Below, piece by piece: positions 17,656 through 30,316 of a stretch of DNA of 64,000 nt. A program made the position numbers and the translations under genes. How positions within the stretch are numbered: position 1 is the first letter of the stretch; the number at the start of each line of letters is the position of its first letter. The notes below the pieces were generated by a model. That model saw only the letters and a list, made by a program, of their open reading frames with translations, made no database searches and was not told where the DNA came from. Origin of the DNA: Roseomonas mucosa (GTDB lineage Bacteria > Pseudomonadota > Alphaproteobacteria > Acetobacterales > Acetobacteraceae); NCBI GenBank assembly GCA_945878375.1, contig CAMDWG010000012.1:43014-107013 (forward strand). The letters run 5' to 3'.

Positions 17656-19701
17656 TCACTCCGCGGCCTGCAGCGTCGCGCCGCCGTAGATGCTCGCGCA
17701 CTCGGCCATCACGTCGGAAGCGCGCGCGATCGCATCAGCCAGATGATAGGGCGTGGACGACGCCGCGAAGGGCGCGTCCGACATCGCCCCGGCATCGCCC
17801 GCGGGCCCCGCCGCATCGGCGCAGCCGCCGCGCGCGAAGGGCGCCGCCAGCGCCGGCACCGCGGCCGCCATCGCGGCGCGCAGCTGCGCGAGATCGTCGA
17901 AGGGAAGACGGATGCCCAAGCCCTCCCCCGCCGCGCGGATGATCCGCCAATCCTCGCGCGCCTCACCGGGCGCATGCACCGCGAGCCAGGCGCGCTGCGC
18001 GCGGCCCTCGGTGTTCACATAGGTCGCATCCTTCTCGGTATAGGCTGCGCCCGGCAGGATCACATCGGCCCGCGCGGCCGCGCGGTCGCCGTGATGGCCC
18101 TGGTAGATCACGAAGGTCCCGGGCGCGATCAGCCCCGGATCGAAGCCATCCGCGCCCAGCAGCCACACCGCATCGACGCCGCCATTCAGCATCGCGCCGA
18201 GCGACTTGCCCGCGACGAAGCCGAGATCCAGCGCCCCCACCTGCCCGCCGAAGCGGTGCAGCACGTTGAAGCCATGCCAGTCCGGCCGCAGCGCATTGAC
18301 GCTCGCTGCCACCTGCCACGCCGCCGCCAGCACCGCCGCGCCATCTTCGCGCGCCAGCGCATCGCGGCCCAGGATCACCATCGGGTTCTTGGCAGCCTTC
18401 AGCGTGGCGGCGAAGGGATGCGAGCCATCCAGCAGCGCGCGGATCGTCGCCGGCCCATCGCCCAGATGCTGGTGCGGATAGGTCAGGTCCACGCCAGCCG
18501 GCCCGATGCGCCCGATCGGGAAACGGCCCTGCACATGGCGCTTGCGGATGCGCGCATTGATCACCGGCGCTTCCAGACGCGGATTGCTGCCGATGATCAG
18601 CAGCGCATCCGCCTGGTCGATGCCGGCGATGGTGGTGTTGAACAGGTAGAAATCGCGCCGCGAGGCATCCAGCGCCGCGCCATCCGTGCGGCAATCGAGG
18701 TTCGCAGACCCCAGCGCGCCCATCAGCGCCTTCAGCGCGAAGACGCTCTCGGCATCCACCAACTCGCCCGCGACGGCGCCGATCCGGTCGGGCGTCGTCG
18801 CGCGGAAGCGCGTGGCGATGGCGCGGAACGCATCGGCCCAGGAGGCCGGCTTCAGCTTGCCGTCCACGCGCAGCCAGGGGCGGTCCAGCCGCTTCTTCTT
18901 CAGCCCGTCGAAGGAAAAGCGGCCGCGATCGGCCATCCATTCCTCGTTCACGTCGTCATGGATGCGCGGCAGGACCCGCAGCACTTCCGGCCCGCGCGTA
19001 TCGATGCGGATATTGGTGCCCGTCGCGTCCTGCACGTCGATGCTGTCAGTTTTCCGCAATTCCCAGGGCCGCGAGACGAAGGCGTAGGGCCGGGAGGTCA
19101 GCGCGCCGACCGGGCAGATGTCGATCAGGTTGCCGCTGAGCTCCGTCGTCAGCGCCTTTTCCACATAGGTGCCGACTTCCATGTTCTCGCCGCGATTCGT
19201 CGCACCCAGTTCCGGCACGCCGGCAACCTCGGAGGCAAAGCGGATGCAGCGGGTGCATTGGATGCAGCGGGTCATGATCGTCTTGACCAGCGGCCCCATA
19301 TACTTGTCCTTCACCGCGCGCTTCGCTTCCCGGTAGCGCGAGTGATCCATGCCATAGCCGACCGCCTGGTCCTGCAGGTCGCATTCGCCGCCCTGGTCGC
19401 AGATGGGGCAGTCGAGCGGGTGGTTGATCAGCAGGAATTCCATCACGCCACGGCGCGCATTCCGCACCATCACGCTGTCGGTCTTCACCACCATCCCGTC
19501 CGCGACAGGATAGGCGCAGGACGCGACGGGCTTCGGCGCCTTTTCCACTTCCACCAGGCACATCCGGCAATTGCCGGCGACCGACAGGCGTTCATGGTAG
19601 CAGAAGCGCGGGATCTCCTTGCCCGCGGCTTCGCAGGCCTGCAGCACGGTCGCCCCGTTCGGGACCTCGACCTCGATGCCGTCGACGATGACCTTTGCCA
19701 T
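17656..19701 (-). CDS. nuoG: NADH-quinone oxidoreductase subunit G
   Basis: 681-residue largest peripheral subunit. N-terminal [2Fe-2S] N1b site with cysteines at [20 protein letters not shown], the His/Cys N5 site ([18 protein letters not shown], about residue 97), the N4 site ([16 protein letters not shown] ... [10 protein letters not shown]) and a C-terminal molybdopterin oxidoreductase-like fold without cofactor. The extra N7 cysteine set of the E. coli type is not evident. Start ATG 19699-19701 ([16 protein letters not shown]). Upstream on the same strand lie two small membrane-protein genes rather than nuoF directly. Confidence 0.96.
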   Translation of the reverse strand: MAKVIVDGIEVEVPNGATVLQACEAAGKEIPRFCYHERLSVAGNCRMCLVEVEKAPKPVASCAYPVADGMVVKTDSVMVRNARRGVMEFLLINHPLDCPICDQGGECDLQDQAVGYGMDHSRYREAKRAVKDKYMGPLVKTIMTRCIQCTRCIRFASEVAGVPELGATNRGENMEVGTYVEKALTTELSGNLIDICPVGALTSRPYAFVSRPWELRKTDSIDVQDATGTNIRIDTRGPEVLRVLPRIHDDVNEEWMADRGRFSFDGLKKKRLDRPWLRVDGKLKPASWADAFRAIATRFRATTPDRIGAVAGELVDAESVFALKALMGALGSANLDCRTDGAALDASRRDFYLFNTTIAGIDQADALLIIGSNPRLEAPVINARIRKRHVQGRFPIGRIGPAGVDLTYPHQHLGDGPATIRALLDGSHPFAATLKAAKNPMVILGRDALAREDGAAVLAAAWQVAASVNALRPDWHGFNVLHRFGGQVGALDLGFVAGKSLGAMLNGGVDAVWLLGADGFDPGLIAPGTFVIYQGHHGDRAAARADVILPGAAYTEKDATYVNTEGRAQRAWLAVHAPGEAREDWRIIRAAGEGLGIRLPFDDLAQLRAAMAAAVPALAAPFARGGCADAAGPAGDAGAMSDAPFAASSTPYHLADAIARASDVMAECASIYGGATLQAAE

Positions 19702-19705
19702 GGCG

Positions 19706-19918
19706 CTAACTCCGTCGCCGCTCGGTGGTGGCAGGCCAGCGCACAAGCGCGAGGTACCAGAGCACGATGATGTTCAACAACGGAACGCCCACTAGGGCGC
19801 CAATCCATCCAGAAAGCCCGGCACGCCGAGCGATCAGGTAACCATATCGCCCGATGAGAACCCAAAAGCCGACAACCAGAAATAGAATAAGCCAGTGCCA
19901 GATCGAGAAAGTGCCCAT
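19706..19918 (-). CDS. small membrane protein within the nuo operon (copy B)
   Basis: 70 residues, starting at ATG 19916-19918, one base after the stop of the upstream small gene, and ending 4 bases before nuoG. Layout: hydrophobic helix at residues 5-25 (SIWHWLILFLVVGFWVLIG), a basic turn YLIARRAGLSGW, a second helix at ~39-58 (IGALVGVPLLNIIVLWYLAL), and a basic C-terminus. The motif [helix]-IAR-RAG-x-x-x-W-[helix ending with a Pro and Asn/Ile repeat] recurs in copy A, so the two look paralogous. Resembles small two-helix proteins of the DUF5684 kind (tentative). No known complex I subunit has this sequence. Confidence 0.72.
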   Translation of the reverse strand: MGTFSIWHWLILFLVVGFWVLIGRYGYLIARRAGLSGWIGALVGVPLLNIIVLWYLALVRWPATTERRRS

Positions 19919-19919
19919 C

Positions 19920-20114
19920 TCAGCCACCCCTCTCATTTGGCCAAGCGCCGACGGCCAACTCGCGCAGTAGAACGATGATCCCGATGACTGGGATAATCGC
20001 CAGCAGCGCGAGCCATGGCGACCGACCAGCTTTCCGAGCAATAAGCGCGAGCGGAAGCACGTAGAAGACGAGGGCGAGTAACAGCTCGAAAACGCCGCCA
20101 AACAAATCGCCCAT
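19920..20114 (-). CDS. small membrane protein within the nuo operon (copy A)
   Basis: 64 residues, start ATG 20112-20114, four bases after the nuoF stop. Hydrophobic helix at residues 6-25 (GVFELLLALVFYVLPLALIA), the turn IARKAGRSPW, and a second helix at 34-50 (LALLAIIPVIGIIVLLREL). It aligns with copy B across the turn and second helix (IAR-K/R-AG ... W ... P-x-x-x-II-x-L). Codon use and GC appear lower than in the flanking nuo genes, which suggests insertion of a tandem pair. Function unknown; possible membrane-arm accessory or assembly factor, by position only. Confidence 0.72.
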   Translation of the reverse strand: MGDLFGGVFELLLALVFYVLPLALIARKAGRSPWLALLAIIPVIGIIVLLRELAVGAWPNERGG

Positions 20115-20118
20115 CGGT

Positions 20119-21423
20119 CTACTCCGCCGCCATCGGAAGAGGCTTCGCATGCCGCCGCTTGTAATCGGCGATGCGCTCTTCCATCACCGGCCGAAAGTGC
20201 CGGATCAGGCCCTGCACCGGCCACACGCCGCCATCGGCCAGCGCGCAGATGGTGTGGCCTTCGATCCGCCGCGTGACCTCCTCGAGCAGGTCGATCTCCT
20301 CGATCTCGGCGCGGCCTTCGACCATGCGTTCCATCATGCGGCTGACCCAGCCCATGCCTTCGCGGCAGGGCGTGCACTGGCCGCAGCTCTCATGCTTGTA
20401 GAATTTCGACAGGCGCGCGATGGCGCGGACGATGTCGGTGGACTTGTCCATCACGATCACGCCTGCGGTGCCGAGGCCCGATTTGTGCTCGCGCAGCGCA
20501 TCGAAATCCATCAGCACGTCGTCGCAGATATGCTTCGGCAGCAGCGGCGTGGAGGACCCGCCCGGGATCACGCAGAGCAGGTTGTCCCAGCCCCCGCGCA
20601 CCCCGCCCGCGTGGCGTTCGATGAGTTCCCGCATCGGGATGCTCATCTCCTCCTCCACGTTGCAGGGCTTGTTCACATGGCCCTGGATGCAGAAGATCTT
20701 GGTGCCGGAGTTCTTGGGCCGCCCGAAGCCCGCGAACCAGGCCGCGCCGCGACGCAGGATGGTCGGCACCACCGCGATCGTCTCGACATTGTTCACAGTG
20801 GTCGGCGCGCCATACAGCCCGACGGCGGCGGGGAATGGCGGCTTCAGCCGCGGCATGCCCTTCTTGCCTTCCAGGCTTTCGATCAGCGCGGTTTCCTCGC
20901 CGCAGATATAGGCGCCGGCGCCGCGATGGACATAGAGATCGAAGGCCCAGCCCGACCCGCAGGCATCCTTGCCCAGCAGGCCGGCCGCATAGGCTTCCTC
21001 GATCGCGGCCTCCAGCACGCGGCTTTCATTGTAGTATTCGCCGCGGATGTAGATGTAGCCGGCATGCGCGCCCATCGCGAAACCCGCGATCAGACAGCCT
21101 TCGATCAGCGTGTGCGGATCGTGGCGGATGATGTCGCGGTCCTTGCAGGTGCCGGGTTCGGATTCATCGGCGTTCACGACCAGGTAGTGCGGCCGTTCGC
21201 TGGCCTGCTTCGGCATGAAGGACCACTTCATGCCCGTCGGGAATCCCGCGCCGCCACGGCCGCGCAGGCCGGACTGCTTCATCTCCTCGATGATCCAGTC
21301 GCGGCCCTTCTCCAGGATGCCCTTGGTGCCGTCCCAATTGCCGCGTTTCTGCGCGGCTGGCAGGCGCCAATCCTGCAGGCCGTAGAGGTTGGTGAAGATG
21401 CGGTCCTTGTCGGCGAGCGCCAT
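20119..21423 (-). CDS. nuoF: NADH-quinone oxidoreductase subunit F
   Basis: 434-residue NADH dehydrogenase subunit with FMN and the N3 [4Fe-4S] cluster. NADH/FMN-binding glycine-rich stretch [16 protein letters not shown] (about residue 53), [15 protein letters not shown] (about 84), the second FMN region IYIRGEY and [19 protein letters not shown], and the N3 ligands in [12 protein letters not shown] (about residue 345). The C-terminal tail is short. It begins 3 bases after nuoE and its end is followed by the small inserted genes. Confidence 0.97.
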   Translation of the reverse strand: MALADKDRIFTNLYGLQDWRLPAAQKRGNWDGTKGILEKGRDWIIEEMKQSGLRGRGGAGFPTGMKWSFMPKQASERPHYLVVNADESEPGTCKDRDIIRHDPHTLIEGCLIAGFAMGAHAGYIYIRGEYYNESRVLEAAIEEAYAAGLLGKDACGSGWAFDLYVHRGAGAYICGEETALIESLEGKKGMPRLKPPFPAAVGLYGAPTTVNNVETIAVVPTILRRGAAWFAGFGRPKNSGTKIFCIQGHVNKPCNVEEEMSIPMRELIERHAGGVRGGWDNLLCVIPGGSSTPLLPKHICDDVLMDFDALREHKSGLGTAGVIVMDKSTDIVRAIARLSKFYKHESCGQCTPCREGMGWVSRMMERMVEGRAEIEEIDLLEEVTRRIEGHTICALADGGVWPVQGLIRHFRPVMEERIADYKRRHAKPLPMAAE

Positions 21424-21426
21424 GAC

Positions 21427-22056
21427 CTATTCTCCCGCCACGTCGGTGAGCGTCAGCGGGCCGCCTTCGGGCGCGCTGGTCTGCCGCCCGATGGTCGAAC
21501 CCGGCTTCGGCCGCTCGCCGCGCTTCAGCGCCTCGATCAGCGCGACCGTGCGGTCGTAGTCGAGGTCCTCATAGTAGTCGTCATCCACCTGCAGCACCGG
21601 CGCGTTCACGCAGGCGCCGAGGCATTCGACCTCGGTCAGGGTAAACAGCCCGTCCTCGCTGGTCTGCCCCACCTTCACATGCGCCGCATCGTGGCAGGCG
21701 CGCATCACGTCGTCCGACCCGCGCAGCATGCAGGGCGTGGTGCCGCAGAGCTGCAGGTGGAAGCGGCCGATCGGCTTCATGTTGAACATGAAGTAGAAGG
21801 TCGCGACCTCATAGACGCGAATCGGCGGCATCGACAGCCTTTCCCCGATCACGTGCATCGCCACGCGCGGCACCCAGGCGCTGCCCGTCTGCCGCCCCAT
21901 CTGGCGCTGCACGACATACAGCAGCGGGATCACCGCGCTGGCCTGCTTGCCGGCCGGATAGCGCGCGATGATCTTGGCAATCTGTGCCTCGCTTTCCGCG
22001 TCGAAGGCGAAATGCGTCGGCTGTTCCTGATCGCCCTGCGTCCCTGGCGCGCTCAC
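21427..22056 (-). CDS. nuoE: NADH-quinone oxidoreductase subunit E
   Basis: 209-residue thioredoxin-like [2Fe-2S] (N1a) subunit of the NADH module. Cluster ligands visible in [10 protein letters not shown] (about residue 97) and [23 protein letters not shown] (about 137). A C-terminal extension of about 35 residues after [12 protein letters not shown] is usual in alphaproteobacteria. Its start overlaps the nuoD stop by four bases. Confidence 0.96.
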   Translation of the reverse strand: MSAPGTQGDQEQPTHFAFDAESEAQIAKIIARYPAGKQASAVIPLLYVVQRQMGRQTGSAWVPRVAMHVIGERLSMPPIRVYEVATFYFMFNMKPIGRFHLQLCGTTPCMLRGSDDVMRACHDAAHVKVGQTSEDGLFTLTEVECLGACVNAPVLQVDDDYYEDLDYDRTVALIEALKRGERPKPGSTIGRQTSAPEGGPLTLTDVAGE

Positions 22057-23288
22057 CGGTCGATCTCCCCGAAGACGATGTCGAGGCTGCCGATGATGGC
22101 GACCGCATCCGCCAGCATGTGCCCCTTGGAAAGCGCCTCCATCGCCTGGAGATGCGCGAAGCCCGGCGCCCTGATCTTCACGCGGTAGGGCCGGTTGGTG
22201 CCGTCGGCGACCATGTAGACGCCGAACTCGCCCTTCGGCGCTTCCGTGACCGTGTAGGTCGCGCCGGCGGGCACGTGGTAGCCCTCAGTGTAGAGCTTGA
22301 AGTGGTGGATCAGGCTTTCCATCGACCGCTTCATCGCGCCGCGCGTCGGCGGGACGATCTTGTTGTCCGCGATCTTCACCGGGCCGGGCTTGATGGCGGC
22401 CAGGCACTGCTCGATCATCCGCAGCGACTGGCGCATCTCCTGCATCCGCACCAGGTAGCGGTCATAGCAATCGCCATGCACGCCGACGGGGATGTCGAAA
22501 TCGAGCTTGTCGTACATCTCATAGGGCTGCGACTTCCGCAGATCCCACGCGCAGCCGGAGGCGCGGAGGCACGGCCCGCTGAAGCCCCAGGCCATCGCCT
22601 GTTCCGCCGTCATCACGCCGATATCGACGGTGCGCTGCTTGAAGATACGGTTTTCCGTCAGCAGCCCTTCGAGGTCGTCGAGGAATTTCGGGAATTGCGC
22701 GCACCATTTGCCGATGCGGTCCTCAAGCCCCGCCGGCAGGTCGCGCGATACGCCGCCCGCCCGGAAGTAGTTCACATGGTAATGGCTGCCGCCGACCTGC
22801 TCGTAGAATTCCAGCAGGTATTCGCGCTGCTCGAAGCCCCAGAGGCTCGGCGTGATCGCGCCGACATCCAGCGCATAGGTCGTGACGTTCAGCAGGTGGT
22901 TCGCGATGCGCGTGATCTCGGCGAACATCGTGCGGATCCACCGCGCGCGTTCCGGCACATCGCCCTCGATCCCCAGCAGCCGTTCGGTCGCGAGGACGAA
23001 GCTGTGCTCCATGCACATCGGAGAGACGTAGTCGAGGCGATCCATGTACGGCATCGCCTGGAGATACGTCTTGTACTCCATCAGCTTCTCGGTGCCGCGA
23101 TGCAGCAGGCCGATATGCGGGTCGGCACGCTCCACCACCTCGCCCTTCATCTCGAGGATGAGGCGGAGGACGCCATGCGCCGCCGGGTGCTGCGGGCCGA
23201 AATTGATGTGGTGGGACTCGACCTCGATCGTCTTCGTCACCGGCTCCTCGGCCGGCGTGGCGATGTGGGTGGACAGGCCAGTGCTCAT
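22053..23288 (-). CDS. nuoD: NADH-quinone oxidoreductase subunit D
   Basis: 411-residue 49-kDa-type subunit, which forms the quinone-binding pocket with NuoB. Conserved [15 protein letters not shown] (about residue 29) with the quinone-site histidine, [15 protein letters not shown], and [21 protein letters not shown] near the C-terminus, ending [12 protein letters not shown] as is standard. Start ATG 23286-23288 overlaps the nuoC stop by four bases. nuoC and nuoD are separate genes here, not fused as in E. coli. Confidence 0.97.
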   Translation of the reverse strand: MSTGLSTHIATPAEEPVTKTIEVESHHINFGPQHPAAHGVLRLILEMKGEVVERADPHIGLLHRGTEKLMEYKTYLQAMPYMDRLDYVSPMCMEHSFVLATERLLGIEGDVPERARWIRTMFAEITRIANHLLNVTTYALDVGAITPSLWGFEQREYLLEFYEQVGGSHYHVNYFRAGGVSRDLPAGLEDRIGKWCAQFPKFLDDLEGLLTENRIFKQRTVDIGVMTAEQAMAWGFSGPCLRASGCAWDLRKSQPYEMYDKLDFDIPVGVHGDCYDRYLVRMQEMRQSLRMIEQCLAAIKPGPVKIADNKIVPPTRGAMKRSMESLIHHFKLYTEGYHVPAGATYTVTEAPKGEFGVYMVADGTNRPYRVKIRAPGFAHLQAMEALSKGHMLADAVAIIGSLDIVFGEIDR

Positions 23289-23944
23289 CGCGGCGCCTCG
23301 ATCTGCCCGCGCGCCTCGCGCGTCAGGTGCACCTTCTCGTCGCCCGGCAGCGTGGTCATCGCATCCCACGGCGAGAGGAAGTCGAAGTTGCGGAAATCCT
23401 GGGTCAGCGCGACGGGTTCATAGACCACCTGCTTGCGCGCCTCGTCGTAGCGGACCTCGACATGGCCGGTCAGCGGGAAGTCCTTGCGAAGGGGATGGCC
23501 CTCGAAGCCGTAATCCGTCAGCAGGCGGCGCAGATCGGCCTGGCCTTCGAACAGGATGCCGAACATGTCCCACGCCTCGCGCTCGTACCAGCCGGCGGCG
23601 ACCCAGATGCCGCCCACGCTCGGCACCGGCGTGTTCTCGTCGGTCGCGACGATCACGCGGATGCGGCGGTTATGGGCGAGGCTCAGCAGGTTGTAGACCA
23701 CCTCGAAGCGCTCGGCGCGCTCCGGCCAGTCCATGCCGCACAGATCCATCAGCTGTTCGAAGCGCAGCCGCGGATCGTCGCGCAGCAGTGTCATCAACGG
23801 CTGCAGGCCGGCGCGGGTCGCGCGCAGCACCAGTTCCACGCCGCGTTCCAGGAAGGCCTCCTGCACCGCGGGGCCGGCGGCCTCCGCGATCGCGGCGCCG
23901 AGATCGGCCAGTTCGGCGTCGGGGGTCTGCGTCGGATCAGCCAC
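23285..23944 (-). CDS. nuoC: NADH-quinone oxidoreductase subunit C
   Basis: 219-residue 30-kDa-type subunit. Conserved [16 protein letters not shown] and the signature ERE(A)[34 protein letters not shown] are recognisable in the C-terminal half. The start is taken as GTG at 23942-23944 ([16 protein letters not shown]), which overlaps the nuoB stop by 8 bases with CATCCTCC upstream; the longer ATG frame runs through nuoB and has shadow composition. Confidence 0.94.
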   Translation of the reverse strand: MADPTQTPDAELADLGAAIAEAAGPAVQEAFLERGVELVLRATRAGLQPLMTLLRDDPRLRFEQLMDLCGMDWPERAERFEVVYNLLSLAHNRRIRVIVATDENTPVPSVGGIWVAAGWYEREAWDMFGILFEGQADLRRLLTDYGFEGHPLRKDFPLTGHVEVRYDEARKQVVYEPVALTQDFRNFDFLSPWDAMTTLPGDEKVHLTREARGQIEAPR

Positions 23945-24491
23945 GGAGGATGGTCCCCGTGCGGCGGATCTTCTTCTGCAATTGCAGGATCCCGTAGACC
24001 AGCGCTTCCGCCGTGGGCGGGCAGCCGGGCACATACACATCCACCGGCACGATGCGGTCGCAGCCGCGCACCACGCTGTAGCTGTAGTGGTAATAGCCGC
24101 CGCCATTGGCGCAGCTGCCCATGCTGATGACCCAGCGCGGCTCGCTCATCTGGTCGTAGACCTTGCGGAGCGCGGGGGCCATCTTGTTGGTCAGCGTGCC
24201 GGCCACGATCATCACATCGGACTGCCGGGGCGAGCCGCGCGGGATGATGCCGAAGCGGTCGAGGTCGTAGCGCGCCATATAGGCGTGGATCATCGGCACC
24301 GCGCAGCAAGCGAGGCCGAAGGTCATCGGCCACAGGCTGCCCGTGCGAGCCCAGTTCACCACCTTGTCCAGGTTGGCGACGACGAAGCCCTTTTCCTCAA
24401 CCTCGCCGGTGATGCCCTTGATCACCGCATCCTGCGCGGGGCCAGGCGGCAAGGCCTGGCGGTTCCACGCGATCTGTTCAGTCCCACTCAT
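23937..24491 (-). CDS. nuoB: NADH-quinone oxidoreductase subunit B
   Basis: 184-residue subunit ligating the terminal cluster N2. Tandem cysteines in [10 protein letters not shown] (about residue 58), then [21 protein letters not shown] and [13 protein letters not shown], the full four-ligand pattern. Transmits electrons to quinone at the interface with NuoD and NuoH. It lies 63 bases downstream of nuoA, the largest gap in the operon apart from the small-gene insertion. Confidence 0.97.
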   Translation of the reverse strand: MSGTEQIAWNRQALPPGPAQDAVIKGITGEVEEKGFVVANLDKVVNWARTGSLWPMTFGLACCAVPMIHAYMARYDLDRFGIIPRGSPRQSDVMIVAGTLTNKMAPALRKVYDQMSEPRWVISMGSCANGGGYYHYSYSVVRGCDRIVPVDVYVPGCPPTAEALVYGILQLQKKIRRTGTILRG

Positions 24492-24554
24492 TCCGTTCTC
24501 CCGGCGCTGCCGCGCCCGCGGTTCACGATACGCCCTGCGAAGTTCCTTGGGGCG

Positions 24555-24923
24555 TCATTCCCAATCCAGCGCGCCCTTCCGCCACTCGTAGACGAAGCCC
24601 ACGGTCAGCACGCCAAGGAAGCCCATCATCGACAGGAAACCGAACCACCCGATCTCCCCGAGCGCGATCGCCCAGGGGAACAGGAAGGCCACTTCCAAAT
24701 CGAAAATGATGAACAGAATGGCGACAAGGTAGAACCGCACATCGAAGCGCCGGCGCGTGTCGTCGAAGGGCTCGAAGCCGCATTCATAGGCCGAAAGCTT
24801 CTCGGGGTTCGGCTTCTGGCGCGCGACCAGCATCGCGCCGCCGACCATCGCAGATGCGATGACCGCCGCGATCCCCAGGAACACCAGGATCGGGAAATAC
24901 TCTGCCAGCAGCGACTGGGTCAT
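24555..24923 (-). CDS. nuoA: NADH-quinone oxidoreductase subunit A
   Basis: 122-residue membrane subunit with three helices. Conserved loop SAYECGFEP (about residue 44; contains the flexible-loop cysteine) and the [25 protein letters not shown] stretch with acidic residues. First gene of the 14-gene operon. The start ATG at 24921-24923 ([17 protein letters not shown]) was chosen over a 66-codon upstream extension lacking membrane character. Confidence 0.95.
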   Translation of the reverse strand: MTQSLLAEYFPILVFLGIAAVIASAMVGGAMLVARQKPNPEKLSAYECGFEPFDDTRRRFDVRFYLVAILFIIFDLEVAFLFPWAIALGEIGWFGFLSMMGFLGVLTVGFVYEWRKGALDWE

Positions 24924-25180
24924 CTGCCTGTGCCGTCCTTGCCTTGCCAACCTCACCCGGGATCTTTTGCCCCGGAGCCCATCTGGTTGCAGCAAAAGGG
25001 GACGTCCCGCTTGTTCGCGGGTCCCCACCATGCCGCACCGCAGCAAAAGCAGTTTAGCCGCCCCTGGCGCGCTCCGCCATAGGGCGTGGCGCGAATGAAA
25101 GGACATTGCGCGCAAGCACATGGCCCCCTTACGGAAGCCGGGAACATGGACCGAATGACGATATGGGGAAATCTGCCGCG
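24924..25180 (-). promoter_or_regulatory. nuo operon upstream region with two direct repeats
   Basis: This gene-free stretch separates nuoA from tRNA-Asp and must hold the nuo promoter unless transcription enters from the tRNA genes. On the minus strand the 10-mer CTTTTGCTGC occurs twice, at 24989-24998 and 25040-25049, 51 bases apart (about five helical turns). No consensus -35/-10 pair was convincing. The repeats could be regulator sites; this is inference. Confidence 0.35.
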
Positions 25181-25257
<77 letters not shown>

Positions 25258-25440
25258 CCGCGGCAGGAGCCGGGAATTACGGGGGGGGCGGGCATGTGTC
25301 AACCGGATCCAAGGCAGAAAAGCGACGGGGCGATGAAGATGGCTGGAAGGAAGCCGTATCGGCAGGTCAGGGTGGCCCGCGGGCTGTCGACCGCGCCACG
25401 CGGCAGTGCCGCGCGGGTCGCTCCCCTCTCCCTCCGGGGG

Positions 25441-25472
25441 ATTTTTCCTTGCGGCCTGGGCCAAGGAAAAAT
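25441..25472 (-). terminator. inverted repeat abutting tRNA-Val
   Basis: A perfect 11-bp inverted repeat ATTTTTCCTTG / CAAGGAAAAAT with a 10-base GC-rich loop begins at the 3' end of tRNA-Val. It is probably the tRNA terminator or processing hairpin; there is no separate U-tract, the T/A run being part of the stem. Confidence 0.5.
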
Positions 25473-25543
25473 GGGCGCTGACGGATTCGAACCGCCGACC
25501 AACGGTGTGTAAAACCGCCGCTCTACCACTGAGCTAAGCGCCC
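25472..25543 (-). tRNA. tRNA-Val (UAC)
   Basis: 72-base tRNA on the minus strand starting GGGCGCTTAGCTCAG. Anticodon stem GCGGT/ACCGT, loop TTTACAC, anticodon UAC. CCA is not encoded: the sequence after the discriminator A runs TTTTTCC. Located between hup and tRNA-Asp, as in many alphaproteobacteria. Confidence 0.95.
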
Positions 25544-25628
25544 CTGTCCCCGGCGTTACGCCGCTTCGCGGGCCGCGCCAAGCCCCGGTCGCGGCAGCAG
25601 ATGAGCTGGCGCGGGGTAGCCCTGCACG

Positions 25629-25657
25629 AAAAAGGCCGGCCCCTTGCGGAGCCGGCC
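25629..25657 (-). terminator. Rho-independent terminator of hup
   Basis: The minus strand reads GGCCGGC, a loop of ten bases, then GCCGGCC and five T. It lies 28 bases after the hup stop codon. Strong GC stem plus U-tract. Confidence 0.85.
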
Positions 25658-25685
25658 CTTCGCAACCGATCCTGCGAAGCAGGGC

Positions 25686-25958
25686 TCAGTTCACGGCGTC
25701 CTTAAGGCCCTTGCCGGCCTTGAATCGCACGGTCGTCGTCGCGGGGATCTTGATCTCCTCGCCGGTGCGCGGGTTGCGGCCCTTGCCAGCCTTCCGCTTG
25801 GAGGTCGAGAAGGTTCCGAAGCCGACGAGCCGGACCTCCTGCTTCTTCTTCAGCGACTTGGTAATCGCCGCGAAGAGCGCGTCGAGGACGTCGCCCGCCC
25901 GGGACTTCGGCATCTCGCCGGCCTCGGCGACGATCGCAACCAGATCCTGCTTGTTCAT
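25686..25958 (-). CDS. hupB: HU family DNA-binding protein
   Basis: 90-residue nucleoid protein that bends and compacts DNA as a dimer. Begins MNKQDLVAIVAEAGEM and carries the HU signature GFGTFSTSKRKAGKGRNPRTGEEI (split by the DNA-binding arm), with the arm proline in IKIPATTTVRFKAGK. Its own promoter (26026-26055) and terminator (25629-25657) frame it as a monocistronic unit downstream of lon. HU rather than IHF by length and by sequence at the arm. Confidence 0.95.
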   Translation of the reverse strand: MNKQDLVAIVAEAGEMPKSRAGDVLDALFAAITKSLKKKQEVRLVGFGTFSTSKRKAGKGRNPRTGEEIKIPATTTVRFKAGKGLKDAVN

Positions 25959-26025
25959 AGAACCCCCCTGGAATCCCTTCTTGAGGTGAAACGGACAAGG
26001 CGAATCCCGCCCCGCCGGTTGCCGG

Positions 26026-26055
26026 ACACTAGGCGCGCCGTTTCGCCAACGTCAA
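26026..26055 (-). promoter_or_regulatory. predicted sigma-70 promoter of hup
   Basis: The minus strand has TTGACG (26050-26055), an 18-base spacer, and TAGTGT (26026-26031), 68 bases upstream of the hup start. It is a good -35 match with a moderate -10. The rest of the 269-base lon-hup gap shows no gene. Confidence 0.5.
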
Positions 26056-26227
26056 CGTGGCCGGCCATGCTTCGCGGCGGATAACCGCCATGTCCTGGCC
26101 CATGCCGCCAGCGTGCCCGTGCGCCGCGCAAGCGCCTGAAACACAAAGGGCACCTACCCGGCGGCAGATGCCCTTCGCGCGACGCGGTGGCTTCGCAGCG
26201 TCTCCGCCGCGTCCGGCCCGGGTCTTG

Positions 26228-28657
<2,430 letters not shown>

Positions 28658-28845
28658 CAGGACCTCGCTAGGGACGATCGGCGTGGGGCCGCCCGCGGCG
28701 GGATCGCACGGCGATCCCCCCGCTTCGTGGCACGGCCCGACGCCACGGTAGTGTCATGCAGATGGCCCCGCCCGCCCCGCCCCGCAAGCACCGGCCCGGC
28801 GCATGGCCGGGCGGCGTCGCGGGAAGGCAGGGGTGCCGGCGCGCG

Positions 28846-30102
28846 TCAGGCGGAAGACTGCTCCGCCTTGCGTTCACCATAGATGAACAATGGGCTCGCG
28901 CGGCCTTCGGCGACCTCGCGGTTCACCACCACTTCCTCGACATCCTCCAGCCCCGGCAGGTCGAACATGGTGCCGAGCAGGATGCTCTCCATGATCGAAC
29001 GCAGGCCGCGGGCGCCGGTGCGGCGCTGGATGGCGCGGGTCGAGACCGACTTCAGCGCGTCTTCCGTGAAGGTCAGCTTGGCGCCTTCCATCTCGAACAG
29101 CCGCTGGTACTGCTTGACCAGCGCGTTCTTCGGCTTGGTCAGGATCTCGATCAGCGCCTTCTCGTCGAGGTCCTCCAGCGTCGCGACAACCGGCAGGCGG
29201 CCGATGAATTCGGGGATCAGCCCGAACTTCAGCAGGTCCTCTGGCTCCACTTCCCGCAGGATCGCGCCCGTGCGGCGGTCATCCGGCGCGCGGACCTCCG
29301 CCCCGAAGCCGATGCCAGAGCCCTTGCCGCGGCTGCCGATGATCTTCTCCAGCCCCGCGAAGGCGCCGCCGCAGATGAACAGGATGTTGGTCGTGTCCAC
29401 CTGCAGGAATTCCTGCTGCGGATGCTTCCGCCCGCCCTGCGGGGGCACGGAGGCGACCGTGCCTTCCATGATCTTCAGCAGGGCCTGCTGCACGCCCTCG
29501 CCGCTCACGTCGCGGGTGATGGAGGGGTTGTCCGACTTGCGGCTGATCTTGTCGACCTCGTCGATATAGACGATGCCGCGCTGCGCGCGTTCGACATTGT
29601 AGTCGGCCGACTGCAGCAGCTTCAGGATGATGTTCTCGACATCCTCGCCGACATAGCCGGCTTCCGTCAGCGTGGTCGCATCCGCCATGGTGAAGGGCAC
29701 GTCGAGGATGCGCGCCAGCGTCTGCGCCAGCAGCGTCTTGCCCGAGCCCGTGGGCCCGATGAGCATGATGTTGCTCTTGGCGATCTCGACCTCGCCGGAC
29801 TTCCCGGCATGGGCGAGGCGCTTGTAGTGGTTGTGCACCGCCACCGAGAGGACCTTCTTCGCATGGTCCTGGCCGATCACGTAATCATCCAGCACCTTGC
29901 AGATCTCGCGCGGCGTCGGCACGCCATCGCGGGACTTCACGAGGGTGGTCTTGTGCTCCTCGCGGATGATGTCCATGCACAGCTCGACGCATTCGTCGCA
30001 GATGAACACGGTCGGTCCGGCGATGAGTTTCCTGACCTCGTGCTGCGACTTGCCGCAGAACGAGCAGTACAGGGTGTTCTTGGAGTCTCCGGACTTGCTC
30101 AT
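28846..30102 (-). CDS. clpX: Clp protease ATP-binding subunit ClpX
   Basis: 418-residue AAA+ unfoldase partner of ClpP. N-terminal C4 zinc-binding domain ([11 protein letters not shown] ... [10 protein letters not shown], residues ~13-38), Walker [16 protein letters not shown] (about residue 118), Walker [11 protein letters not shown], the pore and sensor regions, and the IGF-type ClpP-binding loop ([12 protein letters not shown], about residue 265). Start ATG 30100-30102 ([18 protein letters not shown]). A 35-residue in-frame upstream extension is Arg/Pro-rich shadow sequence. Confidence 0.97.
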   Translation of the reverse strand: MSKSGDSKNTLYCSFCGKSQHEVRKLIAGPTVFICDECVELCMDIIREEHKTTLVKSRDGVPTPREICKVLDDYVIGQDHAKKVLSVAVHNHYKRLAHAGKSGEVEIAKSNIMLIGPTGSGKTLLAQTLARILDVPFTMADATTLTEAGYVGEDVENIILKLLQSADYNVERAQRGIVYIDEVDKISRKSDNPSITRDVSGEGVQQALLKIMEGTVASVPPQGGRKHPQQEFLQVDTTNILFICGGAFAGLEKIIGSRGKGSGIGFGAEVRAPDDRRTGAILREVEPEDLLKFGLIPEFIGRLPVVATLEDLDEKALIEILTKPKNALVKQYQRLFEMEGAKLTFTEDALKSVSTRAIQRRTGARGLRSIMESILLGTMFDLPGLEDVEEVVVNREVAEGRASPLFIYGERKAEQSSA

Positions 30103-30264
30103 GCGCGCTCCAGGAGCCTGGCCCGCCCAGCCCTTGTCAGGAAACTGGCGGATTCGGCGTGGGGTCTCGCCCGCCCCCCGGTCAGGGGGACGGCAAGAGG
30201 GGACCATAGCCCCCGGTTTTCGTCTGGGAAAGCCAAACCGCGGGCCGCCCGGCCGCCCAGGCAG

Positions 30265-30285
30265 GGCGCCGGGATGACCGGCGCC
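30265..30285 (-). terminator. hairpin in the clpP-clpX gap
   Basis: A perfect 8-bp stem GGCGCCGG/CCGGCGCC with a 5-base loop lies 32 bases after the clpP stop. It lacks a U-tract in the minus direction (a short TTT follows on the plus strand), so it may protect the mRNA 3' end or attenuate rather than terminate. Confidence 0.35.
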
Positions 30286-30316
30286 TTTCGCAGGACGGAT
30301 TGGGCGGTGTGCGGGA

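Noticed and set aside
25560..25628. possible additional tRNA or sRNA between tRNA-Val and hup
   Set aside because: No cloverleaf or terminator pattern other than that of hup was found.
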